A stretch of DNA of 59,516 nucleotides from Peptoniphilus_A genitalis (GCF_949769225.1 NZ_CATKPB010000012.1); one strand, 5' to 3'; positions 42,235 through 50,717 are shown, counted from the stretch's first letter. The notes: generated from the letters alone by a model not told the origin. Numbers and translations are program-made.

Positions 42235-43512
42235 ATGAGTGCCATCGTCATAAATGACCTGACAAAGGGCAAGGGTAAAGATAAAGTTTTACAAAAATTA
42301 AATCTTGAAATCCTCGAAGGAGAATTCTTCTCCCTACTTGGAACTGAAAAATCTGGAAAGACTACTCTTGCAAGAATTATAATGGGATTTTTAAAACCTA
42401 ATAGCGGATCTATTAAGGTTTATGATATGGATTCATTTAAAGAATCAAAAGAAATAAAAGAAAGCGTGTCTCTTGTGCCAGAAGATATGATCTTTGATTC
42501 AAAGATCAAGTCCTTCGCACTATTAAAAAAGACACTTAATGCACACAACCTATCCAACACAGAAGACATTGACATCCTCTGTGATTATTTTGAATTTAAT
42601 TCAAACTTAAGGGTTTGTGACTTGAGAGACAGGGAGAGAAAACTCTTAGCTATTATTAACGCCCTAATTATTAAGCCAAGACTTTTAATCTTAGACAATC
42701 CTTCTAAGTTTTTAGATGACAAGGATATTGACAGACTCTTCTCTCATGTGAAGAAATTAAATGAGCAAGAAAACCTAACAGTTTTACTCCTATCTGAGTC
42801 ACTAAGAGAGGCAAAAAAATATTCTGCTCGTATTGCCTACCTATCTGATGGTAAGGTTCAAGACATTGAGTACAACAATGTAAAGGCAGCTGGAGATAAG
42901 GTCCTAAAAATTGATTCCTACAGGGGCAATTTAAATTACTTTACTTCCATTGGGGCAAGAATTATCAAGGACGAAGAAGACGAAACTATCCTTTACTTCG
43001 ATGGTCCTCTTCCAGAACTTTCAAAAGTTATCTATGAAGAAGGTTTAGAAAATTATATCCTTGAAGATGCTGAGCTAAGCGACAAGGTTGAAGCTTACTA
43101 CAAGGGAGAAAATGCAAAACTTCCAAGAAGAAAGCCTGAAGCTCCAGTGGAATCTAAGGACATAAAGCTGGAAGAAACTTCTACAATAGAAGCAGATACT
43201 ATTAATGGAGTAAGTGAGGCTACTGTTAAGCTGGACCAAGCTGATAACAACTTCAATAGTGTTGAAGGCATAAGCGAAGATGAAATGGAAAAAGATACAG
43301 TCCACAACACAAAGACAAATCTTTTTGTTGACGAAGACTATACTGAAGCAGTCCTTGGAGAAAAAAATCCTCAAGTGACTCCATCTGAAGAAATTGAAGC
43401 TCCTAAAGAAGAAAAGGCTTCTCCTGACACAATAGTATTTGAAACCTCTAATGAAGGCATCTTCAACGCAAGTGAAGAAACAAAGCTAAAGGAGGACAAA
43501 GATGATATTTAA
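42235..43512 (+). CDS. Degenerate ABC-type ATPase with long acidic tail
   Basis: This 425-residue protein has an ABC ATPase domain (about 1-215) and pairs with the ABC-2 permease that follows (11-nt overlap). Walker A is intact (GTEKSGKT, 36-43). The other catalytic parts are not: the LSGGQ position reads LRDRER (130-135), the Walker B Glu is Asn (LLILDNPS, D154-N155), and the H-loop His is Glu (LLLSES, E188). After a small alpha/beta region (about 215-305) comes an acidic, Glu/Asp/Thr-rich, probably disordered tail of about 120 residues. It could bind but should hydrolyse ATP poorly. Start 42235 follows AGAGGTGA; the frame back to 42160 has no such site. Substrate unknown. Confidence 0.85.
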   Translation: MSAIVINDLTKGKGKDKVLQKLNLEILEGEFFSLLGTEKSGKTTLARIIMGFLKPNSGSIKVYDMDSFKESKEIKESVSLVPEDMIFDSKIKSFALLKKTLNAHNLSNTEDIDILCDYFEFNSNLRVCDLRDRERKLLAIINALIIKPRLLILDNPSKFLDDKDIDRLFSHVKKLNEQENLTVLLLSESLREAKKYSARIAYLSDGKVQDIEYNNVKAAGDKVLKIDSYRGNLNYFTSIGARIIKDEEDETILYFDGPLPELSKVIYEEGLENYILEDAELSDKVEAYYKGENAKLPRRKPEAPVESKDIKLEETSTIEADTINGVSEATVKLDQADNNFNSVEGISEDEMEKDTVHNTKTNLFVDEDYTEAVLGEKNPQVTPSEEIEAPKEEKASPDTIVFETSNEGIFNASEETKLKEDKDDI

Positions 43513-44332
43513 TATGGAATTTAAATCAAACTTTGCAAAGATGATTTCTTGGGCCATTGTCCTAATAATTTTACTGGGACTTATGCTTGCCTTTTATCCT
43601 TTCCTTGCAGAGTCACAAATGAATTCGCTCTTTAATTCAGTTTTAGAAAGTTTTAACGAGCCAACAAGAAATATCTTGGGCTTTTATGAAGGCATGGATA
43701 TAGTAAACATTGGCGACTATCTTGCCCTAGTTTACCACTATCTTGGAATATTAATTTTTGTATTTGCAATGCAACTTGGAGCTAACTCCCTTGCAAAGGA
43801 ACAATCTTCAGGTAACATTGAATATATTTATTCAAACCCAATTTCTAAATCAGAAATTGTAACTGGAAAGTTCACAGCAAATATTTTAATTTATATTTTA
43901 TTCTTAATTATTATGGCAATTGCAAGTTTTGGACTTGTACTTGGAGTTTCTTCTCTTGGAAGCGACACACCACAAGTTACAAGTTTTGAAATTATTGAAG
44001 GACTTGTAAAAGTTTTCGTTGGACTACTTGGCTCTGGCCTTGTCTTTATGTCCATTGGATTCTTCTTCTCTTCAATGTCTAAGTCAGCCCTACATCAAGA
44101 TGCAGTATCTGCACTTTTTGTATTCCTTCTTGTACTACTTACAATTGTAGGAAAAGTTATTGGCGACGTCTTTGGAATGGTAGTTACTTACTTCCCTAAC
44201 GAAGCCTTTAGACCTTATAGTTTTGTCAGCGCAAACCTAAACCTATTTGGCCTAATTGCCAATGCAGTGATATTTATCTTGATGATAGTATTGACTTACA
44301 CAATCTATTCAAATAAAGAACTTAAATATTAA
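43502..44332 (+). CDS. ABC-2 type permease
   Basis: A 276-residue membrane protein with about six hydrophobic helices and the ABC-2 coupling segment LAKEQSSGNIEYIYSNPISKSEIVTGKF after the second helix, as in exporters of the NatB/YhaP type. It starts at 43502 after AAGGAGG inside the end of the ATPase gene, so both are translated together. No substrate-binding protein is near, which agrees with export. It ends in front of a strong terminator. Confidence 0.9.
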   Translation: MIFNMEFKSNFAKMISWAIVLIILLGLMLAFYPFLAESQMNSLFNSVLESFNEPTRNILGFYEGMDIVNIGDYLALVYHYLGILIFVFAMQLGANSLAKEQSSGNIEYIYSNPISKSEIVTGKFTANILIYILFLIIMAIASFGLVLGVSSLGSDTPQVTSFEIIEGLVKVFVGLLGSGLVFMSIGFFFSSMSKSALHQDAVSALFVFLLVLLTIVGKVIGDVFGMVVTYFPNEAFRPYSFVSANLNLFGLIANAVIFILMIVLTYTIYSNKELKY

Positions 44333-44336
44333 TTTT

Positions 44337-44372
44337 AAAAAACTATCTTGGATGACCAGGATAGTTTTTTTG
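44337..44372 (+). terminator. Terminator after the ABC-2 genes
   Basis: AAACTATC-TTGG ... CCAG-GATAGTTT hairpin followed by TTTTTTT. Confidence 0.88.
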
Positions 44373-44411
44373 CGCTCAAAATTATTTTTCATAAATTTTA
44401 ATTTTAAAAAT

Positions 44412-44440
44412 TTGTCAGAATTATTATCTCTATCACGAAT
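44412..44440 (+). promoter_or_regulatory. Possible ECF-type promoter of the sigma gene
   Basis: TTGTCA (44412-44417) and CACGAAT (44434-44440) are spaced in a way that fits an ECF promoter better than sigma-A, whose -10 (TATATA at 44440) would be too far from the -35. Weak evidence; autoregulation is usual for such pairs. Confidence 0.3.
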
Positions 44441-44460
44441 ATATAAGTGAAGGAGGAAAT

Positions 44461-44982
44461 ATGGATAATAAAAACTTGATAGAAAGGCTAAAAAAGAAAG
44501 ATGAAGATGCCCTTTATATATTTATTGAAGAATACGGAAAAATATTAAAAGGTGTTATTTCAAAAACACTTTGGAAATATCCAAATCTTTGGGAAGAAGC
44601 TATGAATGATGCTCTCTTAAGTATATGGCAAAATATAGAATACTTTGACCCAAGTAGATCTACTTTTAAAAATTGGTGTGCCCTTGTTGCGAAATACAGA
44701 GCCATAGATATTCTTAGAAAAGAAATTAAATTTGAAAGCCTTAGACTAGATGAAGATTCAAAAACAGTAGATTCAGATTTATATTCAAATCTAGAAATAG
44801 AAGAAGTGCTTTCACTTTTAAATGATGAAGATAAAAAACTTTTTGAAAATATTTTTATCCATGGTCTTTCCTATAAAGAGGCAGCATCAAAACAAAATAT
44901 TTCCACCGCTAATGCCTACAAAAAAGTTAGCAGAGGAAGAAATTTTTTAAAAAAATGGAGGGAAAGTTTTTATGAAAAATAA
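44461..44982 (+). CDS. ECF-type RNA polymerase sigma factor
   Basis: A 173-residue group IV sigma factor: region 2 (about 15-85, with LWEEAMNDALLSIWQNI and FKNWCALVAKYRAIDILRKE) and region 4 (about 115-170, LLNDEDKKLFENIFIHGLSYKEAASKQNIS and KKVSRGRNFLKK, in parts). It would direct a small envelope-stress-type regulon. The anti-sigma gene overlaps its end by 11 nt, so synthesis is coupled one to one. Ribosome site GAAGGAGG. Confidence 0.93.
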   Translation: MDNKNLIERLKKKDEDALYIFIEEYGKILKGVISKTLWKYPNLWEEAMNDALLSIWQNIEYFDPSRSTFKNWCALVAKYRAIDILRKEIKFESLRLDEDSKTVDSDLYSNLEIEEVLSLLNDEDKKLFENIFIHGLSYKEAASKQNISTANAYKKVSRGRNFLKKWRESFYEK

Positions 44983-46012
44983 TATTTATGATGAATTAAA
45001 CGACATGAAAATAGAATATGAAGAAATTCCTCTTAGTGATTTCGAAAGAGAAAAACTCAAAAAAACTGTGAGATCATTAAAAATAAAAAATAAGAAAAAT
45101 AAATTTAATAAAAGAATTGTAGCAATAGCAGCATCTCTTATATTGATTTTAGGAATAACAAACCACACATCTGGTGGTTATGTATTGGCAAAGACAAAAG
45201 AAGTAGCAAGTAATTTTAAAATTACTTTATCTGATGCCATGGGATTGTCAAGGGAAGTTGATGAGTACAGCGTAAATTTAAATGAAGCTTTTGAAATAAA
45301 TGGCAAAAAATATGTTTTTGATAAATTTATCATTGAAGATAATAATTTATACACAGTTATTTTGAGTCTAAATGACTCAGAAAAAATGCTCTCTAAAGAA
45401 GTTGACTTGACTGAACTTAAGGTTAATGGAAAGAAAAATAATATTCTTGGCTCCAGCGCCTCTGGATATACTTTACCTGAAGATAAAAAAGTAAATGTCT
45501 ATACTCTTAAATATGATTTAGAAGAATCATTGCCAAAAGAAGGCAAAGTAAATTTAGAATTTTTCTTCGATGTGTTTTTAGGAAACAAGAAAAAAATTAG
45601 TCTCTCAACAAATATAGATATGTCACAAATGAAATTGAAAAAAAATCTTATAGCAAAGGACTTTACTATTCCAGATACTAATAATATTGTCATTGAAAGC
45701 TTTACTACAAGCCCAGCTTCTCAAAAAATTGTATTGACCTATCCTGATACCGAAGATGGATATATTTATTCAATAAAAACAAGAGATTCCAAGGACAGAT
45801 TTGTTTATTTTGAAACTCACGAAGCAGAGAAAAATAAATCCAACCTATACTTTTCACCAGTAATTAGCAAAGTTACTGCCGATGAACTTTTAAATGAAAT
45901 AAAAACACTAAAATGCCAATTATACAGAGTGACAGTTCACAGCTACGACAACAAAGAAATGCCTACTGGAGAACAAGCAATTGGTGACGAATTTACCCTC
46001 ACTTTAAAATAA
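44972..46012 (+). CDS. DUF4179 transmembrane anti-sigma factor
   Basis: A 346-residue protein with a short cytoplasmic part (about 1-47, presumably binding the sigma factor), one membrane helix (about 48-63) and a long extracellular DUF4179 domain starting with VASNFKITLSDAMGLS. DUF4179 proteins almost always sit directly after an ECF sigma gene and are thought to hold it at the membrane until an outside signal arrives. No zinc-binding HxxxCxxC motif is present, so it is not a ZAS-type anti-sigma. The extracellular signal is unknown. Confidence 0.88.
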   Translation: MKNNIYDELNDMKIEYEEIPLSDFEREKLKKTVRSLKIKNKKNKFNKRIVAIAASLILILGITNHTSGGYVLAKTKEVASNFKITLSDAMGLSREVDEYSVNLNEAFEINGKKYVFDKFIIEDNNLYTVILSLNDSEKMLSKEVDLTELKVNGKKNNILGSSASGYTLPEDKKVNVYTLKYDLEESLPKEGKVNLEFFFDVFLGNKKKISLSTNIDMSQMKLKKNLIAKDFTIPDTNNIVIESFTTSPASQKIVLTYPDTEDGYIYSIKTRDSKDRFVYFETHEAEKNKSNLYFSPVISKVTADELLNEIKTLKCQLYRVTVHSYDNKEMPTGEQAIGDEFTLTLK

Positions 46013-46027
46013 AATTTTATATTAATC

Positions 46028-46062
46028 AAAAAATCCTACTCTTTCTTGAGTAGGACTTTTTG
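46028..46062 (+). terminator. Terminator of the sigma/anti-sigma unit
   Basis: ATCCTACTC / GAGTAGGA hairpin followed by CTTTTT; flanked by A-runs, so partly bidirectional. Confidence 0.82.
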
Positions 46063-46169
46063 ATTATTTTTAAGTCTTGATTTTTTATTAACTCATCATT
46101 TTTTAATTCCATTAATGATGCTTACTATTAATTTTTATTTTTCTATGTTATTATTTTTTTGGTGATATT

Positions 46170-46463
46170 ATGAAAGATATACTTATAGGATTACTCGCAA
46201 TATATATTATTTATAATGAAACTAGATTAAATAAATTTATAAAAAATATAAATTATAAAGTATCAAGGACTTTATGGTTAAGTTATAAGTTAGACGACTT
46301 TAGCTACTTAAGAGAAAAATTTAAAAATTTAAGTCATGATGATATTGTATACATATATTCATTAATTTTAAAAAATAGAAGATTAGATGCAGTTAAATAT
46401 TTTTCTGACAAAGAAGGTGTAAGTATGCCTGAAGCCTTTGATTGTATCAATAAATATTTTTAA
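46170..46463 (+). CDS. Small membrane-anchored protein with L7/L12 C-terminal-like motif
   Basis: A 97-residue protein. Residues about 3-15 are hydrophobic (LIGLLAIYIIY), a weak N-terminal anchor; the middle is charged. The last about 30 residues (NRRLDAVKYFSDKEGVSMPEAF) resemble the end of ribosomal protein L7/L12, where K..AIK..RE.TGLGLKEAK is typical; similar tails occur in small uncharacterised Firmicutes proteins. The resemblance is by eye. Ribosome site TGGTGAT is modest. Single-gene unit ending before a strong hairpin. Confidence 0.6.
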   Translation: MKDILIGLLAIYIIYNETRLNKFIKNINYKVSRTLWLSYKLDDFSYLREKFKNLSHDDIVYIYSLILKNRRLDAVKYFSDKEGVSMPEAFDCINKYF

Positions 46464-46517
46464 GCTAATAAAAAGTAAAGTAATTTTTAAAGTTATTTTG
46501 AAATTAAATAGAAAATA

Positions 46518-46566
46518 AAAAGGAGCCTTCCTAAATAGACGTATCTATTGGGTAAGGCTCCTTTTT
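46518..46566. terminator. Bidirectional terminator
   Basis: AAAAGGAGCCTT / AAGGCTCCTTTT stem with an inner palindrome AATAGACGTATCTATT, between convergent genes. Confidence 0.88.
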
Positions 46567-46586
46567 CACGCAATTATTTATGAAAT

Positions 46587-47399
46587 TTATGCAAATCTTT
46601 CTACTTTATTTACTCTTGTCATACTTGTTACTTCTACATTATTTTCTTCTTCAATCTTTTCATTGTAGATCCTATTTAGTTCTTCTTCTGTAACTTCACT
46701 TGGAAGAATATCTAGGACAACCTTACCCTTGTTGAGCATTATAATTCTGTCAGAGTAGTCAATGGCATTCTTTAAGTTGTGAGTGATCATTAGTGTTGTG
46801 ATTTTTTCTTTCTTTATAAGGTCATTGGTCTTATCCATTATTATCTTAGAAGTCTTTGGGTCAAGGGCTGCTGTGTGTTCATCTAATAAAAGAATTTTTG
46901 GCTTTTTCACTGTTGCCATTAAAAGAGATAGTGATTGTCTTTGTCCTCCTGATAAAAACTTTACTTGAGTCTTTAATTTGTTTTCAAGTCCCAGGTCAAT
47001 AGACTTTAGCTTTTCTATAATTTGGTCGATGTTGTTCTTATCGATTAATCTCTTGAATGTGAACTTGTGACCCTTCTTAAAGGCCATAGACATATTTTCT
47101 AAAATATTTAGACTTTGGCAAACTCCCTTTGATGGATCTTGGTTTACCTTTCCAATGTCTATTGCTCTCTTGTCTTCAGATAATTTTGCAATGTCCACAT
47201 CTCCCAGCATTATTTCTCCTGAGTCAGGGTTAAGTGAACCTGAGATCATATTAAAAAGCGTAGACTTGCCACAACCATTAGGTCCTAAAATTGCAACGCA
47301 CTTATTTTCTTCTATATCAAGGGAGAAATTATCAAAAATTTGATTTTCTTCTTCCATACCCTTGTAAAAAGTTTTTGATAAATTTTTAATTCTTAGCAT
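46587..47399 (-). CDS. ATPase of TrpXYZ-type aromatic amino-acid transporter
   Basis: A 270-residue ABC ATPase with all motifs: ILGPNGCGKSTLFNMI (Walker A), FLSGGQRQSLSLLMA (signature), ILLLDEHTAALDP (Walker B, Glu present) and ITHNLKNA (H-loop). It belongs with the permease and PF04392-type binding proteins upstream (COG1101 type, the TrpZ position). It overlaps the permease gene by 14 nt and is expressed from the Tyr T-box unit. Confidence 0.9.
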   Translation of the reverse strand: MLRIKNLSKTFYKGMEEENQIFDNFSLDIEENKCVAILGPNGCGKSTLFNMISGSLNPDSGEIMLGDVDIAKLSEDKRAIDIGKVNQDPSKGVCQSLNILENMSMAFKKGHKFTFKRLIDKNNIDQIIEKLKSIDLGLENKLKTQVKFLSGGQRQSLSLLMATVKKPKILLLDEHTAALDPKTSKIIMDKTNDLIKKEKITTLMITHNLKNAIDYSDRIIMLNKGKVVLDILPSEVTEEELNRIYNEKIEEENNVEVTSMTRVNKVERFA

Positions 47400-48270
47400 T
47401 TTCTTCCCTCTTTCCTTTTAAAACAGATAGTCCCTTTGAAGAAACATTATTATAAACTATGAAGAATACTACGATGATCGCAGTTATTCCCTTTAAATCA
47501 CTTGGAGCAAGTCCTAGGTAAAGGGCGATTCCATAGATGATCCTATAAATTATTGCACCAATTATGGCTCTTGTTGTCCTATTTAAAAAGTTTGCATTCT
47601 TTAAGAAGGCATCGCCAATTATAACTGATGCAAGTGCTGATACGATTATGGCTTGTCCCATTGTTATGTCTGCATAACCATTGGACTGTGCCATCAAAGC
47701 TCCAGCAAGTGCTGCAAGTGCATTGGATATTACAAGGCCAATTGCAATGTACTTGTCTGGATTTTTTCCAAGGGACTTAACAAGAGTTTCATTGTCCCCT
47801 GTTGCCAAAAGAAGGTAGCCCTTCTCAGTTTTTAAAAACCAATCAAGAATTAACTTTATAACAAGTGTTATTATTGCAAGAATTAACATCTTAGGAAGGC
47901 TTTCAAAAAGTTGAAATATAGTTTTGTAATCGAAAAAAGTAACATTTGGCGTACCAGTAATTCTTAGGTTCACTGAATATAAAAATGTCATTGTTAGGAT
48001 TCCAGCTAAGATAGCTTGAATCTTAAACTTCCTAAATAAAATATATGTGATGTAGCCTCCAAGTCCCCCTGCTGCAAGTGAAACCACCATAGCAAGCACA
48101 GGACTCATGCCAAGTGTCAACATCTTGGCAAAGGCAAAGGCTCCCAGTGGGAAAGTCCCTTCCACTGACATGTCAGGGAAATCTAAAATTTTAAAGGTTA
48201 TTACAACTCCTATTGTCAATATGGAAAATATAAGTCCCATGACAATGGATTCCATTATTACTGAATTCAA
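47386..48270 (-). CDS. Permease of TrpXYZ-type aromatic amino-acid transporter
   Basis: A 294-residue permease with about eight to nine hydrophobic helices, related to the branched-chain (LivH-like) permease group, COG4120 type. Typical parts are ILDFPDMSVEGTFPLGAF, RFKIQAILAGILTMTFLYSVNLRI, LLLATGDNETLVKSLG and LSNALAALAGALMAQSNGYADI-like stretches. Only one permease gene is present, so it must serve both binding proteins or work as a homodimer with either. It starts 35 nt after the Tyr-unit binding protein. Confidence 0.9.
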   Translation of the reverse strand: MNSVIMESIVMGLIFSILTIGVVITFKILDFPDMSVEGTFPLGAFAFAKMLTLGMSPVLAMVVSLAAGGLGGYITYILFRKFKIQAILAGILTMTFLYSVNLRITGTPNVTFFDYKTIFQLFESLPKMLILAIITLVIKLILDWFLKTEKGYLLLATGDNETLVKSLGKNPDKYIAIGLVISNALAALAGALMAQSNGYADITMGQAIIVSALASVIIGDAFLKNANFLNRTTRAIIGAIIYRIIYGIALYLGLAPSDLKGITAIIVVFFIVYNNVSSKGLSVLKGKREENAKN

Positions 48271-48305
48271 CTTTTTCCTCCTAATTTGTTTTAATTATTT
48301 TTCAT

Positions 48306-49295
48306 CTATTCAACTACTTTTGCATTATCCATTAAGTTTTTATCATCTTCTAGGCCAAGAGCTTCAGCAGTTTTCTTGTTAACAACTTTGCTTGTGTCAG
48401 ATGAGAATAAAACTGGAACATCTTTTACAGCCTTGCCGCCAAGGATATCACTTGCCATGCCTGCTGCCTTCTTGCCAAGGTCAACATAGTCAACTCCTGC
48501 ACTTACAAGAATTCCATTTTCAACTGGTCCTTCTTCTGATGCAAAGGAAGGGATCTTAGCAGCCTTTAGTGACTCTGCAATTATTGTTGATGCAGATGAA
48601 ACTGTGTTGTCTGTGATTGACATGAAGATGTCTATCTTTGGTTCAATTGTCTTTATAGCTGTTGATACGTCGTTAATATTGTTTACTCCAACTTCCACAA
48701 CGTTAAGTCCAAAACCATCAGCAGCCTTTTTTAGTTCTTCGATTTGGAATTTTGAATTGGCTTCATTTGTTGAGAACATAACTCCAATGTTTTTAATATT
48801 TGGGAAGATCTTGATCATTTCTTCTAGTTGAGCTTGTATTGAGAAGTAATCAGAAACTCCTGTTATATTTGCTTCAGGTTCTTCCAAGTTTTTAACAAGG
48901 TCTGCAGATGCTGGATCTGTAACTGCATTAAAGATAATTGGAACTTCCTTTTCACCGTTCTTTGCTCCTTGAGCAGCTGGTGTAGCAATTGCGTAAATTA
49001 AATCAACTTTTTTGTCTTGGAAGGACTTAATAATTGATGGGACAACTGTTAAGTCTCCATTGGCATTCTTTGTAATAATTTCTACATCAGGGTTTGTCTT
49101 TTTAAGTTCATCTTCAAAACCCTTTCTAGCTCTTTCAAGTGCAATGTGGTCTGCAATTTGAATTATGCCAACTTTTTTTCCACCACTTGTTTCTGTAGAA
49201 CTTTCTACTTTTGAATTTCCACTATTTTCAGTCTTGCCACAAGCCGCAAGGACAAGAGCCATCATAAGTAAAACAAACAACTTTCTAAATTTCAT
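48306..49295 (-). CDS. ABC substrate-binding lipoprotein (Tyr T-box unit)
   Basis: A 329-residue lipoprotein (signal ending LVLAAC, lipidated Cys19) of the PF04392/TrpX family, which captures aromatic amino acids outside the membrane. Family parts are VGIIQIADHIALERARKGF, YAIATPAAQGAK, FNAVTDPASADLV, VMFSTNEANSKFQ, SITDNTVSSA and GVDYVDLGKKAAGMA. It is colinear with the protein at 49674-50651 over its whole length. The leader has a UAC (Tyr) specifier, so tyrosine is the likely main substrate. First gene of binding protein-permease-ATPase. Confidence 0.92.
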   Translation of the reverse strand: MKFRKLFVLLMMALVLAACGKTENSGNSKVESSTETSGGKKVGIIQIADHIALERARKGFEDELKKTNPDVEIITKNANGDLTVVPSIIKSFQDKKVDLIYAIATPAAQGAKNGEKEVPIIFNAVTDPASADLVKNLEEPEANITGVSDYFSIQAQLEEMIKIFPNIKNIGVMFSTNEANSKFQIEELKKAADGFGLNVVEVGVNNINDVSTAIKTIEPKIDIFMSITDNTVSSASTIIAESLKAAKIPSFASEEGPVENGILVSAGVDYVDLGKKAAGMASDILGGKAVKDVPVLFSSDTSKVVNKKTAEALGLEDDKNLMDNAKVVE

Positions 49296-49309
49296 AAAAA
49301 ACCTCCATA

Positions 49310-49350
49310 AAATAAAAAAAGTCTTTCATCCACATTGGGACGAAAGACTG
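49310..49350 (-). terminator. T-box regulated terminator, Tyr unit
   Basis: AGTCTTTC / GAAAGACT stem followed by TTTTTTT on the minus strand, directly after the T-box core. Confidence 0.88.
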
Positions 49351-49570
49351 ACTTCGCGGTACCACCCGATTTTATAATCTAAAAGATTACCTCACTTTAA
49401 GGTCTAACAACCTCTAGCCTCAGATAACGGTGGCTTCCGTACTTGCCTACTAACTTCAACAAATAAGCTTTAGAGTGTATGTTAAATTTCCGTGTATTGC
49501 CTTTCACCAGCCGGCAACTCTCTTAAAATCACTAAAAATTCTTTTTTCTCTTTCAACGCTTCAATTAAAT
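49351..49570 (-). ncRNA. T-box leader, tyrosine specifier (UAC)
   Basis: T-box core GGGTGGTACCGCG at 49355-49367, AGAGAG bulge and GGCTGGTGAAAGG loop of stem I, and base-of-stem strands AGAG / CTCT. Counting as in the known glyQS leader (codon, one A, 5-nt stem, kink-turn strand), the specifier is TAC at 49477-49479, tyrosine. The reading one base earlier (ATA, Ile) would need two bases before the stem. The leader controls 48306-49295 and the permease and ATPase genes. Confidence 0.88.
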
Positions 49571-49577
49571 TACATTT

Positions 49578-49606
49578 AGTATATTCTGCTAGCAGAACAA
49601 AGTCAA
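49578..49606 (-). promoter_or_regulatory. Promoter with palindromic spacer, Tyr unit
   Basis: TTGACT (49601-49606), 17-bp spacer, TATACT (49578-49583). The spacer contains a perfect 14-bp palindrome, TTCTGCTAGCAGAA (49584-49597), well placed for a repressor. The Phe unit's promoter has no such palindrome. The remainder of 49607-49673 holds only a weak TCTCACTGAGA hairpin without a U-run. Confidence 0.85.
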
Positions 49607-49673
49607 GTCTTTTTTTTATAATTTCGTCCAAAGTTTTTATTTAATTTTTATTTTGCTTATCTCAGTGAGATTT

Positions 49674-50651
49674 TTATTTTAAAATTTCTGCATCCTTAAG
49701 ATTTTCATTACTTAAATCAAGTCCAAGAGCTTCAGCAGTTTTGCCGTTGATCTTTTTCTTTGAAGTCTTGTTGTCTTCTGCGTGAATATTTTTTATGTCT
49801 TCTCCTTTTAGGATTTTTATTGCCATTTCTCCTGCTTGCCTTCCATGTTCGTAATAGTCTACGCCTTCACTCATTAGAAGTCCCTTAGACACTTGACCTT
49901 CTTCAGCAGAAAGTGATGGGATCTTGTCCTTCAATAAATTTTCTGCAAGGACTGGGCCAGCAGAGGCAACTGTGTTGTCAGTAAGTGCGTAGTAGGCGTC
50001 AATCTTTTCTGTAAGAGTTGAAAGAGCTTGGCCAATATCGTTGATGTTATTGATTCCCACACTTTCAAGTTTAAGTCCAAGTTCATCACAAGCTTTTTCT
50101 AAATTTTCAACTTGAATCTTTGAGTTAACTTCGTTAGTTGAGAAAATTGTTCCAATGGTTTTTACATTTGGATAAATCTTTAAGAAGGATTCTAGTTGGT
50201 CCTTTGCAGAAACTGCGTCGTTAACTCCTGTGATATTTGTAATTTTATCTGGCGATTCAATTAGTCCTGCTTCCACTGGGTCTGTAACTGCTGAATAAAT
50301 AATATTTTTATTTGGAAGAGCAGTCTTTGCTCCTTGGGCAGCTGGTGTTGAGATTGCGTAAACTAATTTATATTCATCTCCTTGGAATTTCTTTGGTGCA
50401 GTTGTAGCCAGTGCTTGATCTCCTTGTAGGTTTTCAACATCAACTTCTACATCAAGTCTTTCTTCCTTTAGTCTGTCTTGGAAACCCTTTAGGGCATTAT
50501 CAAGAGACACGTGCTCAATATATTGGATAGCTCCAATTTTTATTTTTTCTCCACTTTCTTTTTCTGTTTTCTTATCACCTGCACATCCAACAAGGGAAAG
50601 TGCAAGGGCACCTACTGCAATAACTTTTACCATTTTCTTTAAATTTTTCAT
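49674..50651 (-). CDS. ABC substrate-binding lipoprotein (Phe T-box unit)
   Basis: A 325-residue lipoprotein (signal ending SLVGC) of the TrpX/PF04392 family, paralogous to the next gene: IGAIQYIEHVSLDNALKGF, YAISTPAAQGAK, YSAVTDPVEAGLI, IFSTNEVNSKIQ, ALTDNTVASAG and GVDYYEHGRQAGEMA align with the same blocks. Start at 50651 follows GGAGGAC; the TTG at 50663 precedes that site. It is a stand-alone binding protein with no permease of its own; its leader specifier is UUC (Phe). It probably feeds phenylalanine to the permease/ATPase encoded downstream. Confidence 0.92.
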   Translation of the reverse strand: MKNLKKMVKVIAVGALALSLVGCAGDKKTEKESGEKIKIGAIQYIEHVSLDNALKGFQDRLKEERLDVEVDVENLQGDQALATTAPKKFQGDEYKLVYAISTPAAQGAKTALPNKNIIYSAVTDPVEAGLIESPDKITNITGVNDAVSAKDQLESFLKIYPNVKTIGTIFSTNEVNSKIQVENLEKACDELGLKLESVGINNINDIGQALSTLTEKIDAYYALTDNTVASAGPVLAENLLKDKIPSLSAEEGQVSKGLLMSEGVDYYEHGRQAGEMAIKILKGEDIKNIHAEDNKTSKKKINGKTAEALGLDLSNENLKDAEILK

Positions 50652-50679
50652 TTTGTCCTCCAAAAATTTTATTTAAAAT

Positions 50680-50717
50680 AATAAAAAAATCCTTCACCCC
50701 ATATAGGGCGAAGGATT
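50680..50717 (-). terminator. T-box regulated terminator, Phe unit
   Basis: AATCCTTC / GAAGGATT stem with a GCCC...GGGG inner part, followed by TTTTT on the minus strand. Confidence 0.88.

Noticed and set aside
49477..49480. Reading the two transporter T-box specifiers as ATA and ATT (isoleucine)
   Set aside because: That needs two bases between codon and lower stem. The one-base spacing to a 5-nt stem and kink-turn strand matches glyQS and the thrS leader here, and aromatic specificity fits the TrpX family.
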